A stretch of DNA of 64,000 bases, taken from the NCBI GenBank assembly GCA_028829895.1, contig CM054184.1, positions 22,361,701-22,425,700 of the forward strand, in the 5' to 3' direction. The translations under genes were made by a program, and so were the position numbers. The notes beneath the pieces were generated by a model that was given only the letters and a program-made list of their open reading frames with translations, ran no database searches and was not told the origin of the DNA. Shown here piece by piece: positions 47,479-57,960 of the stretch; position 1 is the first letter of the stretch, and every line of letters begins with the position of its first letter. Source of the stretch: Sinotaia quadrata (Eukaryota; Mollusca; Gastropoda; Architaenioglossa; Viviparidae).

Positions 47479-48904
47479 CTGGACAAGAAAGAGTTGTATA
47501 AGATCATCATCATGAAAACACATTTATTCTTGTATAATGTCTTATCACACATTATGACAAATTTTATTTGAAATATTCTGAAAATAATGTTAAATTTAAC
47601 TATTTCAGTAAATTGTACAACTTGCCATTCCCCCCTTGAACTTCCATATCCTGAGATAAGAAAAAGCAAAGGCATGAAGATAAATTCATAATTTTAAATA
47701 TCTGAAAAATACACATTATATAATTGTCATAAACCAATTTTAAATTTACCAATCATTCTTGAAAACTGTTTCAGTTGAAGAAATGTAATACTATAATTAT
47801 TTCATCTTTTGACCAGGTTATTAATTCAAAATTAGTTAAAAATTTATTAATTCATGTTACAAATATAAGCAAATGTGTAAGTAAAAAGTTTATAACTTTA
47901 TATAAGAAGAAAACCTTAAAATTAACAAAATATAGTCTCCTTATATAACAGAGAGTGTCATAAAATATACAAATATACAAGGTTTGAAACACCGGAAATT
48001 TTAAGCCAACCAACTTCTGAATTTAAAAACAAGAACAATATGCACTTGTATCAGAGCTTTAAAAATAAGCAATAAGCATAAAGAAAAGAAATAGTGTCTT
48101 TGCTGCACTATAATGCAATGTTACAATGAGATTTAAGAAACACCACATACCATTTACAACAATAATAGTCCTGTAAAAGAGCAAAGTTGCCTGCACATAT
48201 TTATAAAATAATTATCGTATTTAAGCTGCTAATATTTAATGTAGTAAGAATTGAACACAGACTTCATGCACTGCACCATAAGAAATATGTAAAGAAGTCA
48301 GAATTCTCCAGAACTAGAACTAAACGATAGCTGGAAGAAAGGTTACCATGTCACCCTTTGCGGATATTTCATAGTTAAAGTTTCTTTCAAGTGAGCAAAC
48401 CAAGCTGAGTAACAGTTCATGAAGTGACAATAATCAGTTCTAGGCAGCTGGCCAGTTATAAGCGATCAGAGATCTGATGCTGGCCAATAACAAATCTAAC
48501 CAATAAGAGTCAGGCAGAAAGTGACCTGTTGAAAAATCCCTTGTTATCACTTTGATTTTGTCTATGGTCTTCCAGTCTTAAAAGGCTTATAATGACTAAA
48601 TGAGCTGAGCGCACATTTTTTAAGTTATCCGCTTCAGACTGCAGTGATAGACTGCACTCTACTCGAGCTATGTCGGTAATTGTGTCTAACACTATTTGTT
48701 ACATTTGCTGGCAACAGAGTTGCTGGAAATTGGTTACGTGAATATCCATGGGGTGGTGGAGAATCAACATCTCCCAGCAAAACATCACACACACAAAGGA
48801 TTTAAATATGTATTTCATATATTTCTGTATATAACTTTTTGTGAGATTTTACAAGATTGGCAAGTGACAAAAGTGAAAAGTACACGAGAAGAGTTGCATC
48901 TTAC
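47479..48904 (-). other. NAT10 last intron
   Basis: 1426 bases between the donor GTAAGATG (minus strand, from 48904) and the acceptor at 47480-47479. No repeat array or gene was seen. Small frames near 48510-48692 and 48696-48911 have no support. Confidence 0.7.
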
Positions 48905-49068
48905 CCTTTAACGCTGATAATGCTTGTTTTATCTGTGACTCTGCTCAAGGCCTCTTTCCAGCCTTGCTCTGATCCCTGGATAGCAAACTGTGATAAATCT
49001 GAATCAGCCAAGACAGCCACCATTCTGCTTTTTTCTTCTTTGGCCACCACTTCTGCTGCAGCTTCTGT
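48905..49068 (-). CDS. NAT10: NAT10 exon encoding the acidic C-terminal segment
   Basis: The exon begins after the acceptor TTTTTCACAG in phase 0 (TEAAAEVVAKEEKS) and ends ...IISVK plus two bases before the donor GTAAGATG. It contains DLSQFAIQGSEQGWKEAL and TDKTSIISVK, matching the conserved NAT10 stretch of the type DLSEYIIRGDDEEWNEVL...ASIISLK. Its 164 bases (54 codons plus 2) fit the neighbouring phases. The minisatellite at 49075-49690 starts immediately upstream of its splice acceptor. Confidence 0.93.
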
Positions 49069-49074
49069 CTGTGA

Positions 49075-49684
49075 AAAACCTCATAATAATCAACTTCCTT
49101 ATGTGACATTAAACAATTTCCATGACAATAAACTTCCATCTGTGACATTAAACAATATCCATGACAATAAACTTCCATCTGTGACATTAAACAAATCCCA
49201 TGGTGATAAACTTCTGTCTGACATTAAATAAACCCTGTGAAGAATTCTGCATGTGATATTAAACAAATCCTTTGATAATGCATGTATACAATAACTACTG
49301 TCTGCAACCAAAACTCCATTATGACAAAACTTATAATTAATTATATTAAATGATCCCAATGAAATAATCTTCCACTTTGAACATTAAACAAACCCCATGA
49401 TGATAAAACATATATACAATAACCTCTGTGTTATATTAAAAAACAACCCCCTGATGAAGTATGTATACAATAGTTTCTGTCTGTGACTTTAGAAAACAAA
49501 CCACATGGTAATAATGCATGCATACCAGAACTTCAATCTGTTTTATTAAGACAAACCCATGATGATAAAGTATACATAATATAACTTCAATCTGTGATAT
49601 TAAAACAAACCCCTAGGACAAAATGTAACCCACATTCAGTATAGTCAGTCTGTAACATTAAAACAAATTCCATGGTGATATGTT
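49075..49684. repeat. degenerate minisatellite abutting a NAT10 splice acceptor
   Basis: Units of about 38-60 bases share ATCTGTGACATTAAACAA, then CCCATGATGATAAA. The first units contain AACTTCC(A/T)TCTGTGACATT, which resembles the exon edge at 49060-49080 itself. The array seems to have grown out of the acceptor region. A 124-codon plus-strand frame through exon and repeat (48857-49231) is a shadow. Confidence 0.75.
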
Positions 49685-50454
49685 CAGGGTTCCTGCCACA
49701 AGTTTAAAATGATTTTCCAGACTTTTCTAAGACATTTTCCAGACCAAAACTTTTAAAATTCCAGGTCTACACTGTGAACAGTGATTAGCAGCACACTAAA
49801 TACAGAGGAACAAATTATAACCCAGATTCTGATGATATAATTAATATATAAATTTTAAAAGCCAATTATAGGTAATTTTAAAAAATAATAAACTACCTGC
49901 AAAATCTGAAAATGAACTTTCTTCAGAGTGATAGCACCCAAATTAAAAATAAAACTATTAAAAGCCAGAAATTAAGATCACACCTGATACATGTTTAGAA
50001 ATAAATGAAAATTTACAATGAAACTAAGATCACATAAAAGCACACCATCGCTTTGTACAAATACAAAAGTCAATGAAAATGCAGCAGTTGACAAGCAAAG
50101 AAGGTTGTACATTCTAGTAAAGTTTGAAAGCTGAACTTAAAAATATTGAATATTTTTCTAAATCATGCTCAGTGCACCCAATTATAATTGTTCAATGGGC
50201 CATGTGTAGTACTGCCGCGATTTAAAAAAGTTCGTATATTTTGGGCAAAATGCGGAAATAGGTCACCTTGATAAACCTCATCCAGTAGCACAATTTTATA
50301 CTACAAGTTTGCTTTACTGTTGGAAGATTGGCAAATGATTTTTTATGAAAACATTGAAGATAGTGACAAGGTACAATACTACGTGAGCAACATCAATGAA
50401 AATGGCGGTCATGAAAAATAAGCAATTTTCATTCTAATGAAACTTTAAAACTTA
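49685..50454. mobile_element. possible hAT-like insertion splitting a minisatellite
   Basis: The repeat unit pattern stops at about 49684 and resumes near 50455. The intervening 0.77 kb starts CAGGGTTCCTGCCACAAG and soon has TTTTCCAGACTTTTCTAAGA, like the left ends of many hAT elements. I found no matching right end or 8-bp duplication and no transposase frame, so this is tentative. Confidence 0.33.
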
Positions 50455-50760
50455 TTATCATTGGAAGTAATGAAAGTATTTAAGTCCATAACAATAAACA
50501 AACCCCCTGGTAAGAAAGCACACATTTTATCTGTGACTTTTAAACAATCTTCATTTTGATAAAACATTACAACATATAACAATAAAACAAACCCCATGAT
50601 GAGAAAGCACATATTTAATAATTTCAGTCTGAATTTTAAACGATCCCCCATGATGATAAAATACATTAACTCCTGATGATAAACTGTAGTCTGTAACAAT
50701 TAAACAAACCCCTTGAGAAAGCACATATGAAATAACTTCAGTCTGTGACATTAACCCTTT
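50455..50760. repeat. continuation of the degenerate minisatellite
   Basis: The theme AACAATAAACAAACCCC(C/A)TGG, then AAGCACATATTTA, then TCTGTGAC resumes after the interrupting segment. Small minus-strand frames here come from the repeat. Confidence 0.65.
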
Positions 50761-51420
50761 TAACAAAATTCAGGTGGGTGTCTAACACCTGTTTGTAGCT
50801 AATCTAATTATAATCAAATGTATTTAAAAAGTACATACATAATATGAAAGGCAATATTGCCTCAAAATGTACATTAAAGTTTTTAAACTGGCAAACTTTA
50901 ACAGTCTCTGGGCTCAGAAAGTGCGTGCATGCATGTGAGTGAGTGAGAAAGAGACAAGTTTAAATTGTCCTTGGGTAAAAAATATAAACTCATGCATCAT
51001 TGATTCAATCTTTGGCAGTTAAAAACGAAAAGAAACTGTATCACATATGTTAATTTTCTATAATCATTAACAAAGTAGAATTTGGAATCCCAAACTTTGG
51101 GAAATTCAAGTTCTGTGAACTCATTATATACATCAATAGCAGTTCCATTTTGAAATTTAAATGAAATCAATTCATATTTAACAATACTGCTTTATTTAAA
51201 AGTTTTTTACTCAGCAAACAAACATAATATTTTGTTGTGTCCATTTTAATTGAAAGTTAATTAAGTTTTAACATTAACTAGTAGAACCAACTTTTCAAAC
51301 TACAAGAAAGTTTTCTTAAAAACAATACTAAATAAGATAAATAAATAAAGCAGGCTACCTTAGTCAAGTGCTAAAAGACAAGCATAAATAGGATTACTTT
51401 GAGATTATACTTTTTGTAGA
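50761..51420. other. AT-rich NAT10 intron DNA
   Basis: No gene. A TTAACCCTTTTAACAAAATT at about 50754 resembles one end of a TTAA-type element, but no partner end was found. Confidence 0.5.
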
Positions 51421-51424
51421 TTAA

Positions 51425-53192
51425 CCCGTTCGTCGTCACTACGAAAAACGCATCATGGCAGCTCTGTGTCACGCATATTTGCCGCCCGGCAACAATTTTC
51501 TCGGTAGCCGTATTTAAAAATGAAAAGCGAGTGTGATTTATAATGGATTTTCAAAATTTAAAGTTTAAACTATTATAGACATATTATAGAATTATTAAAC
51601 TTTCTTTAAAAGTTATTTTAACATTGAAAAATAAGTAAATAATAAAAAATTTTCTTACCTTTTTGTTGAACTTGCGATTTTTATCATCACTGTCATATTC
51701 CTTAAGGACTTTACACCGCACCACAAAATTATAAAAGTGTCCAAATTTTGTGGGGGTGTTTCTGCGATATTTAGGAATTAAATCCAGGGTGTCGCTTCAT
51801 CAGAAGTCCCACCCATCAGTCCTAAAACACAGAGCATCAAGCATGCAACCACCAAGTACTTTTACTCAGTGACTACAGCGCCCGAGATGTGTCTGATGAA
51901 AGCTTCCAAATGTAAAAAAATAGATCTCATTTTTATTTATATGACAGTTTACAAGTTCAATTGAAGAAATTCTAGTTGCGCACATTTCCAGTTGAACAAT
52001 AATTTTTTTCCAAAATCCAGGAACAGAAAAATGAAGAAGAAAATAGTGTCCTCCCCTACCCAAGAAAATTTTACATGTAGATAACACATATCAGTCAAAG
52101 TTAGTGAAGCACAAACTGAAGTGACGTGAATACTGGTTGCACATATTTTCAAGAATATTCTTTTTCAAAAATCCAAGACACAAATGAAGAAGGAAACAAT
52201 GCCATCCACACAAATATTTTCTCCAGGCACAAAAATGGATGAAAATACTTTGAAATGATCAATAATCAATCGAATTTTATGGATACGGTTGGTAGGATCG
52301 GAGACAGCATTATTGCAAAAATGTAGGCAATTTAGTAACAAATAAAATCTACGGCCAGACATTACTTTACGAAATAAAGGTTGGCGATAGGCTTCATCTT
52401 TACAAAAATAATGTTTCAATGTGGGTAGTCTACATATTCCCATAAAAAAATAAGTGCCAAAAATTGATATATTTCAGACACCTGTGTATCATGCCATTTC
52501 TTGATACGACTTGTAGCACAAAGGTTATCTTGCAAAAGTTGCTGAGATGCATATATATTACTGTACTCGACAATCTTTTGTACAAAATTCTCTGGTAAAA
52601 ATGCCTGAAATATGTCAAGTACTGTAGCATTTTCTGGAAACTGCATTTTTACCCCACTACAGCCTGCAAATGTTTGAATCTCCGTGCTCGCGGCGACACG
52701 TGCATCACTTGATACACTCAAAATGTCGCCATGCGGGCGACTGGCTTCGTTTCTAGATTCAGTGGCATTGGTGTCACCTCTTTCATCTAAAAGTGGAATA
52801 TTAGGTTGTTCAATATCCTCTTCTCCTGAAGATAAACTACTCTCCTCACACTCTGATCCAGCAGTACAAGCAAATTCACAATAATCCAACTGAAAATGTG
52901 CGCTTGCCATATTTAGATAGATTACGTAATTGTAAAGTCTACCAACTTTCCAGGAAGATGCAGGGTTGTGTTAAAAACTGCGGGAATTCAGTCACATGAG
53001 CTTCCTAATTATAATATCTAAAGATAGAATTTAGAGCACAGTGGTTGCTGAGGCAGACCACATATTTCTTTCACTCTAGTTGGATCTTTTTTAATAGCAT
53101 GATCGTTGTGGGCGTGGCGTCCCATTTCGTTCCTAGAACGTGTGTACAATTTTTTTTAAGGCATCAAAATCGTCCCGAAGATGATGAACGGG
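51425..53192 (-). mobile_element. degenerate piggyBac-like transposon (1768 bp)
   Basis: TTAA at 51421-51424 and 53193-53196 bracket inverted ends CCCGTTCGTCGTC (left) and CCCGTTCATCATC (right, read on the other strand). TTAA duplication and ends starting CCC are diagnostic of piggyBac. The minus strand inside encodes the N-terminal part of a piggyBac transposase with a frameshift and a missing catalytic core, so the element is dead. It sits in the NAT10 intron between the exons at 53376 and 49068, in the same orientation as the gene. Confidence 0.9.
52165..52910 (-). pseudogene. broken piggyBac transposase (N-terminal part)
   Basis: The frame opens at ATG 52910 with an acidic N-terminus (ECEESSLSSGEEDIEQ) and runs to about 52440. 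A second frame then continues with MGICRLPTLKHYF, MSGRRFYLLLNCLHFCNN and PGENICVDG. Together these are the first part of the transposase_IS4-like domain of piggyBac: the M..RF..I...LHF motif and the first catalytic Asp region, here VDG where the family usually has DE. The frame change falls in a run of seven T on the minus strand (52444-52450). Past 52165 the coding pattern is lost. The second and third catalytic Asp regions and the C-terminal Cys-rich domain are absent. Family members are about 550-600 residues; about 245 remain. Confidence 0.85.
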
Positions 53193-53375
53193 TTAAACAA
53201 ATCTCTATAAGGTGATTATAAAAAGATTTAATCAGTAAGCAAGGAATTAATTTGTGCAGACTTATCATTGCCAAGTAAAAACATAAAAATATGAGGAAAT
53301 ATGTTTGAAAGAGTGTAATGTAATTTTGTGACCATAACCCATAAAAGGAGTGAAAAGTATATAATATAAACTAAC

Positions 53376-53474
53376 CAAATCATCGTTAAGTGTCTGTTTT
53401 GATGGTTTCATGATGATTTCCTTTCGTGCAACTATTTTGGATTCAACCTCTGCCTCCACTACCTCACTGAAATA
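53376..53474 (-). CDS. NAT10: NAT10 exon (33 codons)
   Basis: The acceptor TTTTATTGCAG precedes 53474 and the donor GTTAGT begins at 53375. In phase 0 at both ends it reads YFSEVVEAEVESKIVARKE and then IIMKPSKQTLNDDL. This matches the conserved NAT10 block of the type LFNEVQEKAIEEQM...MKTLSDDL. The intron-side sequence carries decayed copies of its own acceptor region (53475-53600). Confidence 0.94.
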
Positions 53475-53600
53475 CTGCAATAAAATGTAAACTTTACAAG
53501 TTAAATGCATTAAAATACTGTAAACACATATAAACTTTACATGAATGAAAAATTAAAACAATGCAAACTTTACAAGTCAAGCAAGACACTTCATGCATAC
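53475..53600. repeat. small repeat cluster upstream of a NAT10 acceptor
   Basis: AATACTGCAATAAAATGTAA, then ACTTTACAAGT at the exon edge recurs as AATACTGTAAACACATATAA, then ACTTTACATG, and again as AACAATGCAAACTTTACAAG. Three decayed copies of the acceptor neighbourhood are seen. Confidence 0.55.
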
Positions 53601-53828
53601 CTTTTGAATTTTCAAAAACAGAAAATATCCTTGAAATCAGTTTTATGGATATAATAAAAATTGTGTGTAATAAAAGCTTATAATAAAAATAAATTGACAA
53701 ATTATAAAATAAATGTCAGTAAAATTTATTTTCTATAATACCTATAACGATGTAAAACTGCCTGTATAATTTTATATTATTCTTAAAATCAACTCTTTCA
53801 CTGCCTCTGTCTTGCACAAATTTTTTTA

Positions 53829-53935
53829 ACCCTATCCCCACAAATATATCAGTTCTTTAGCTCCATTCCCACAGATCTGTCAATGTTCTTTAGCTCTATT
53901 CCCACAGATATGTCTGTGGTAGAGTAAATTTGCCT
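53829..53935. repeat. short tandem repeat, unit about 31 bp, 3 copies
   Basis: TTCTTTAGCTCTATTCCCAC, then AGATATGTC repeats three times after a TTAACCC. It could be an end fragment of a TTAA-type element that became tandem. Confidence 0.6.
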
Positions 53936-54403
53936 ATCCCTATTTTAAAATTTAATTGTTTTATAAATTGTTAAATAGTCAGAACAACCTGACCTTGGAT
54001 ACTCCTTACTATGGTATTTTTTATAAGTGTCAGAGTTGAAGTAAACATCCAAGTTGAGAATATGCTAGAAATTGCTGATGTAATGCAAACTAATTCCAAC
54101 TGAGTTAGTAGTTTTATTTATCCAATGGTTATGATTTATAAGAACAAGAGCAGCCAATAGACTGAGATCTAAAAGTTTGCCTGCAGTAGAGAAATCTATT
54201 GTTTAATCACTTGAATTTGGTGTGGAAAAAAAGCCCGGTCTTGAAAGGCAGTCATTAGCTTAATGGTAAGTTAAATGACTGGTTGAGAGAAAATAGACTT
54301 AGAAATATTTCACGCATATTTGCTGTTGATGTGTTGTATTTGTGTTTTACATAGAGATTTATTATGTGAAATTTCTATATACCTTTATGTGAAGATATAT
54401 TAA

Positions 54404-54636
54404 CCTGTTCGCTATCAGTATGTTTTCGCTAGTGACAATGGAATGGGTCAGTGTACTAAAATATTAAAAAAAAACTTATTTATAAAGTGATTTTAAAAAA
54501 TCCAAGATACTCTGTAGTTTAGAAATGTGTTAAGGAATTTAAAAAGTAACTGATTGGTTGTTTTATATAAATAGGTCAACTATAAAAAGTGACCCGTTTT
54601 TGTGGTAAAGCATATTTACCAAAGACAGTGAACGGG
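54404..54636. mobile_element. piggyBac-like MITE (233 bp)
   Basis: TTAA at 54400-54403 and 54637-54640 bracket inverted ends CCTGTTCGCTATC (left) and CCCGTTCACTGTC (right, other strand). These resemble the ends of the larger piggyBac relic 1.2 kb away (CCCGTTC(G/A)TC(G/A)TC). There is no coding content. It may be a short non-autonomous derivative moved by a related transposase. Confidence 0.75.
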
Positions 54637-54640
54637 TTAA

Positions 54641-56132
54641 AACAAATTATGTATTTCTGATAATAATATGAAAGAAAAAAGGTTATCAGAAACTGTTTCT
54701 TTCATACGGGTTTTTCCCACAACCTTGTGTATCCATTGAGAAACTTCCGTTGAGAATTAAAGCTTAAAGGCCATGGAAAGTACGCATTCAGGGAAAGTTA
54801 AGTTAGATCACAGGTGAAGGTCACACCAAAAACCAGACACTAACTACCCATGTATGGTCATTTGCTTACTGGGCAATGACGTAGCACTAAGATGTTAGTT
54901 GACCTTTACCTCATTGATAAAACCCCTGAATGGGTTGGCCATGTCAGACGCATTGCACCTGACTTACAGGGGTAAAAATAGAGAGAGCTGCTTCTGTATG
55001 ACCATGCTTACGAAGAAAAACTAGGAGTAATACCTTGATTTCTCTAAATCGAATTCTTTCTTGTTGAATTGATTCTATGTATTTTGTATTGTAAAGGTGT
55101 AGATTATTCTTGTGAATTTAATGCTGCTAATGTTAATACATTTTCCTACAGAAGCTAAGTGGCATAGCAATATTACATTTGCAATAGTGGAGAGAATCAC
55201 CACATGTTGGTAATTGTGTACTGCTGATTAACTGTTATCACAGGAGAATTAACACGCGCTGCATGGTCACTGGCTAAATTGTATTATGAGCAACTATAGG
55301 GTAATGAAGAAATATATATTGTAAAGATTTTATATATTTGGAATTCATGTAATGTAAACTATGAATTAGTGAGATTGTAAAGAATGATTATCGCTGCTGC
55401 CACAAAGCCTATAAAAGTCATTTATCACACACGAAGCTGTAAAATGAATAACTGTAGATTTCATCCAGTCCTGAGTTTTACCTCAGAACTCAGATCTTGA
55501 CTGCTAAAAGCTATTTTGATGGGAGTCCAGGCTTATTGAAGCAGGAGCCAAAAACATCACTGAGCTTGCGAGCGTCTGTGCTGAATATATACAATTATAC
55601 TGCCTTGTTGAACCACGAGGGACCGCCAAGGGTCACATGATATCAGCGTATGTCACTGGACGACAACAATACTGTGTCCTGTTGGACAAGTAATTGAAAG
55701 TTAAGTTAAAGAACTATCAGGAATAGACTCTTACAGGGTGGACAGTAAATCGACGTATCGGGTCGCGCGATATCACCTTATTATTCGCGGAAATCAAATT
55801 GTTCATTTTCTGAATTGTTATCTCTCTATGTTATTACATAAGTACAAGTAATCGACCATGATGCCAACTGGGGGCCGAGCCATTAATAGCGGAATAAAGA
55901 ATTATACTTATTAATCTATAAATCAAGGGGAGATAACATTGTTGGCAAAGAAGTCAGCTAACTTATCCGACTAGGTGTCATGAACAATCAAGCTGAGATT
56001 GTGACATTTGAAAGGGAAATAGGTTAGGCAAGTCCGGCTGTCGCTAATGTTAGGGAATATCCTATAAAGTAATATTGACAATTAGTGCCTAAATTAGGAC
56101 AGGGTCGTAAAATGAAAACTGGATATGTGACA
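54641..56132 (+). mobile_element. decayed LTR relic, same family as 57961-59449
   Basis: It aligns along most of its length with the solo LTR downstream: AGAAGCTAAGTGG, GCC(A)CAAAGCC, GGGAGATAAC and the end GGA(T/C)ATGTGACA are shared in order. It has a TATA box (TATAAAAG, 55410-55417) and AATAAA (55893-55898) 483 bases later, against 478 in the other copy. The right end at 56132 is clear. The left end merges with the MITE at 54636 and is not certain. No target duplication was found. Confidence 0.6.
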
Positions 56133-56504
56133 CTTAAAAACAAAATGTGACTTACTAACACTTCATTTTTTTCCCCATGACACTTAGATATATAAAAACA
56201 CATTTGGGCAGGCTGTATTACGGTTATTACATAACAATAAAAAATAAAACATACTATAAAATAATTTTTCTTTAAGCAACACATTCTGAAAACTGATATT
56301 AACATGAGCAAGATTAATGATAATGATCAAGAGCAGTTTGGGTTTCCTGTCAAAGAGCTTAGCATGATTAGTGATAACTATCTGACCTGTCTAGGTGAAA
56401 TTAGAGCTTAAGAGATGTATTGCACTGGTCTGGAAGTAACTACATATGATAATCAATCACTAGGTTCTATTTGACCCACAGGTTGCAGTACCTGGCAAAT
56501 ACAT

Positions 56505-56645
56505 TGTCCTCATTAGTCACCTCTTAAACACATAAGAAGAGGGTCGGGGAACTCATTAGTCACCTCATACAACACACAAGAAGAGAGCAGAGGAACTCAG
56601 TAGTCACCTCATACAACACACAAGAAGAGGGCAGGGGAACTATGC
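56505..56645. repeat. tandem repeat, unit about 46 bp, 3 copies
   Basis: CTCATTAGTCACCTCATACA, then ACACACAAGAAGAGGGCAGG, then GGAA repeats. A weaker group (GTTAACAGAAAT, then ATATGCT, then TGGTTA) follows at about 56695-56815. Confidence 0.75.
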
Positions 56646-57143
56646 CTGTACCACCTTGCAAGGGGAAGGGGAGGATTAGTCGGTGATGCTTTTAGTTAAC
56701 AGAAATGTTTAATACATATGTGGCTAACAAAAACAGTTAACAGATATATGCTCGTGGTTAAGAGAAACAATTAATAGATACATGCTTATGGTTAACAGAA
56801 ATAGATAACAGTAAAATGTGTATGAACATAAATGTGTACAGAATAAAAGAAATAGAATTAGTTACTGCTAGTGCATAAACTATAGAAAATATTTTGTTAT
56901 AATAGTACTAATAATATGTAAAAAATAAATAATGAATAGGAATCATAACAAATATAAAGCTTGTTAAAATCAACGAAAAGAAAAAACATTTTTACAAACA
57001 TAAATGTATAAATACATAAAGAACTAATTGTATGGTACAAATAAAGAATTTTGTAATAAATGAATGGTACAAATAAATGTGTAATAAGTGAATGGTTAAG
57101 AATCAGCTGGAAGAAATCTACAAAAAAAAATAACCTCACAAAC

Positions 57144-57263
57144 CTGCACAAACTTGCGGATAATTCTGTTAAAGAGTGCCAAAACCTGACTTGCTGGAAG
57201 CTCAAGTTCTTTTTCAATATCTTCTACAGTCTTGTGTTGAAGTCCTAGTGCTAAAAGAACTGC
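57144..57263 (-). CDS. NAT10: NAT10 exon (40 codons)
   Basis: The acceptor TTTTTCATTGCAG precedes 57263 and the donor GTTTGTGAG begins at 57143. In phase 0 it reads AVLLALGLQHKTVEDIEKEL, then ELPASQVLALFNRIIRKFVQ. This is the strongly conserved NAT10 block of the type LGLQHKSVDQLEKEIELPS...LFNRIIRKVVK, and it was the anchor for recognising the gene. Repeats of its own acceptor lie upstream at 57264-57440. Confidence 0.96.
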
Positions 57264-57440
57264 CTGCAATGAAAAACATTAATACTAGGGTGCCATAAAA
57301 ACTGCAATGAAAGACATTAATAGTGGTGTGATAATAATACTGATGTGACATTAATACTGATATGAGTGGAAAACTGCTTGCAATGAAAGACATTAATATT
57401 GATGAGTTGTGAAAACTTCTTGCAATGAAAGACATTTATT
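57264..57440. repeat. tandem copies of the NAT10 splice-acceptor region
   Basis: AAACTGC(TT)GCAATGAAAGACATTAAT recurs near 57295, 57375 and 57415 and matches the real exon edge at 57255-57285. On the minus strand each copy gives TGTCTTTCATTGCA, and one gives a full TTTCATTGCAG about 36-40 bases upstream of the true acceptor. These could act as decoy acceptors. Confidence 0.7.
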
Positions 57441-57679
57441 AAATTTACATTGATTTTGGCTTCTGAAATTTTGTCAGATGTCTAGATAAGTTTAAATTAC
57501 TGAAATAGCAGTTTTATAAATATATATGGTTTAAAAGAATTCCTGTTTACATTGTCTTTAAATGCAGAAATTCACACCAATTTACCAAAAAATGACATTT
57601 GAAATCTAGAGTGCCTATATTTTCATAGTACAATATTAACACTTTCTGAATACTACATATAGTATAAAAATAACAATTT

Positions 57680-57955
57680 ATGACAATGTGTAAATGTCAC
57701 TCAATAGTCTAAATAAAAGAATGTGGGTGAGCATTGTAGTCTTTACACTGTGTCTCACTCAACAGTTTAAATAAAATGGGTGGGCATTGTACAGCTGTAC
57801 ACTGTATAAGCGTCACTCAAGAGTCTAAAACAATATGCGAATTCTACAGTCTGTGTGTCACTCAACAGTCTAAATAAAACGTGGGTGGGCATTGTACATT
57901 CTTTACACTATATAAATGTCTCTCAATAGTCTAAATAAAACAAGGGTGGGCATTG
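57680..57955. repeat. minisatellite (about 60-65 bp) holding the solo LTR
   Basis: Units contain GGGTGGGCATTGTACATTCT, then TTACACTATATAAATGTC, then TCTCAATAGTCTAAATAAAA. The array is interrupted by the LTR at 57961 and resumes at 59450. Confidence 0.85.
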
Positions 57956-57960
57956 TACAT
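57956..57960. repeat. target-site duplication TACAT, left
   Basis: TACAT before the solo LTR is repeated at 59450-59454 directly after it. Removing the LTR and one copy restores an ordinary minisatellite unit. Confidence 0.88.

Noticed and set aside
48857..49231. 124-codon plus-strand frame with a repeated pattern
   Set aside because: It is antisense to a NAT10 exon and continues into a minisatellite, which explains both its openness and its repeats.
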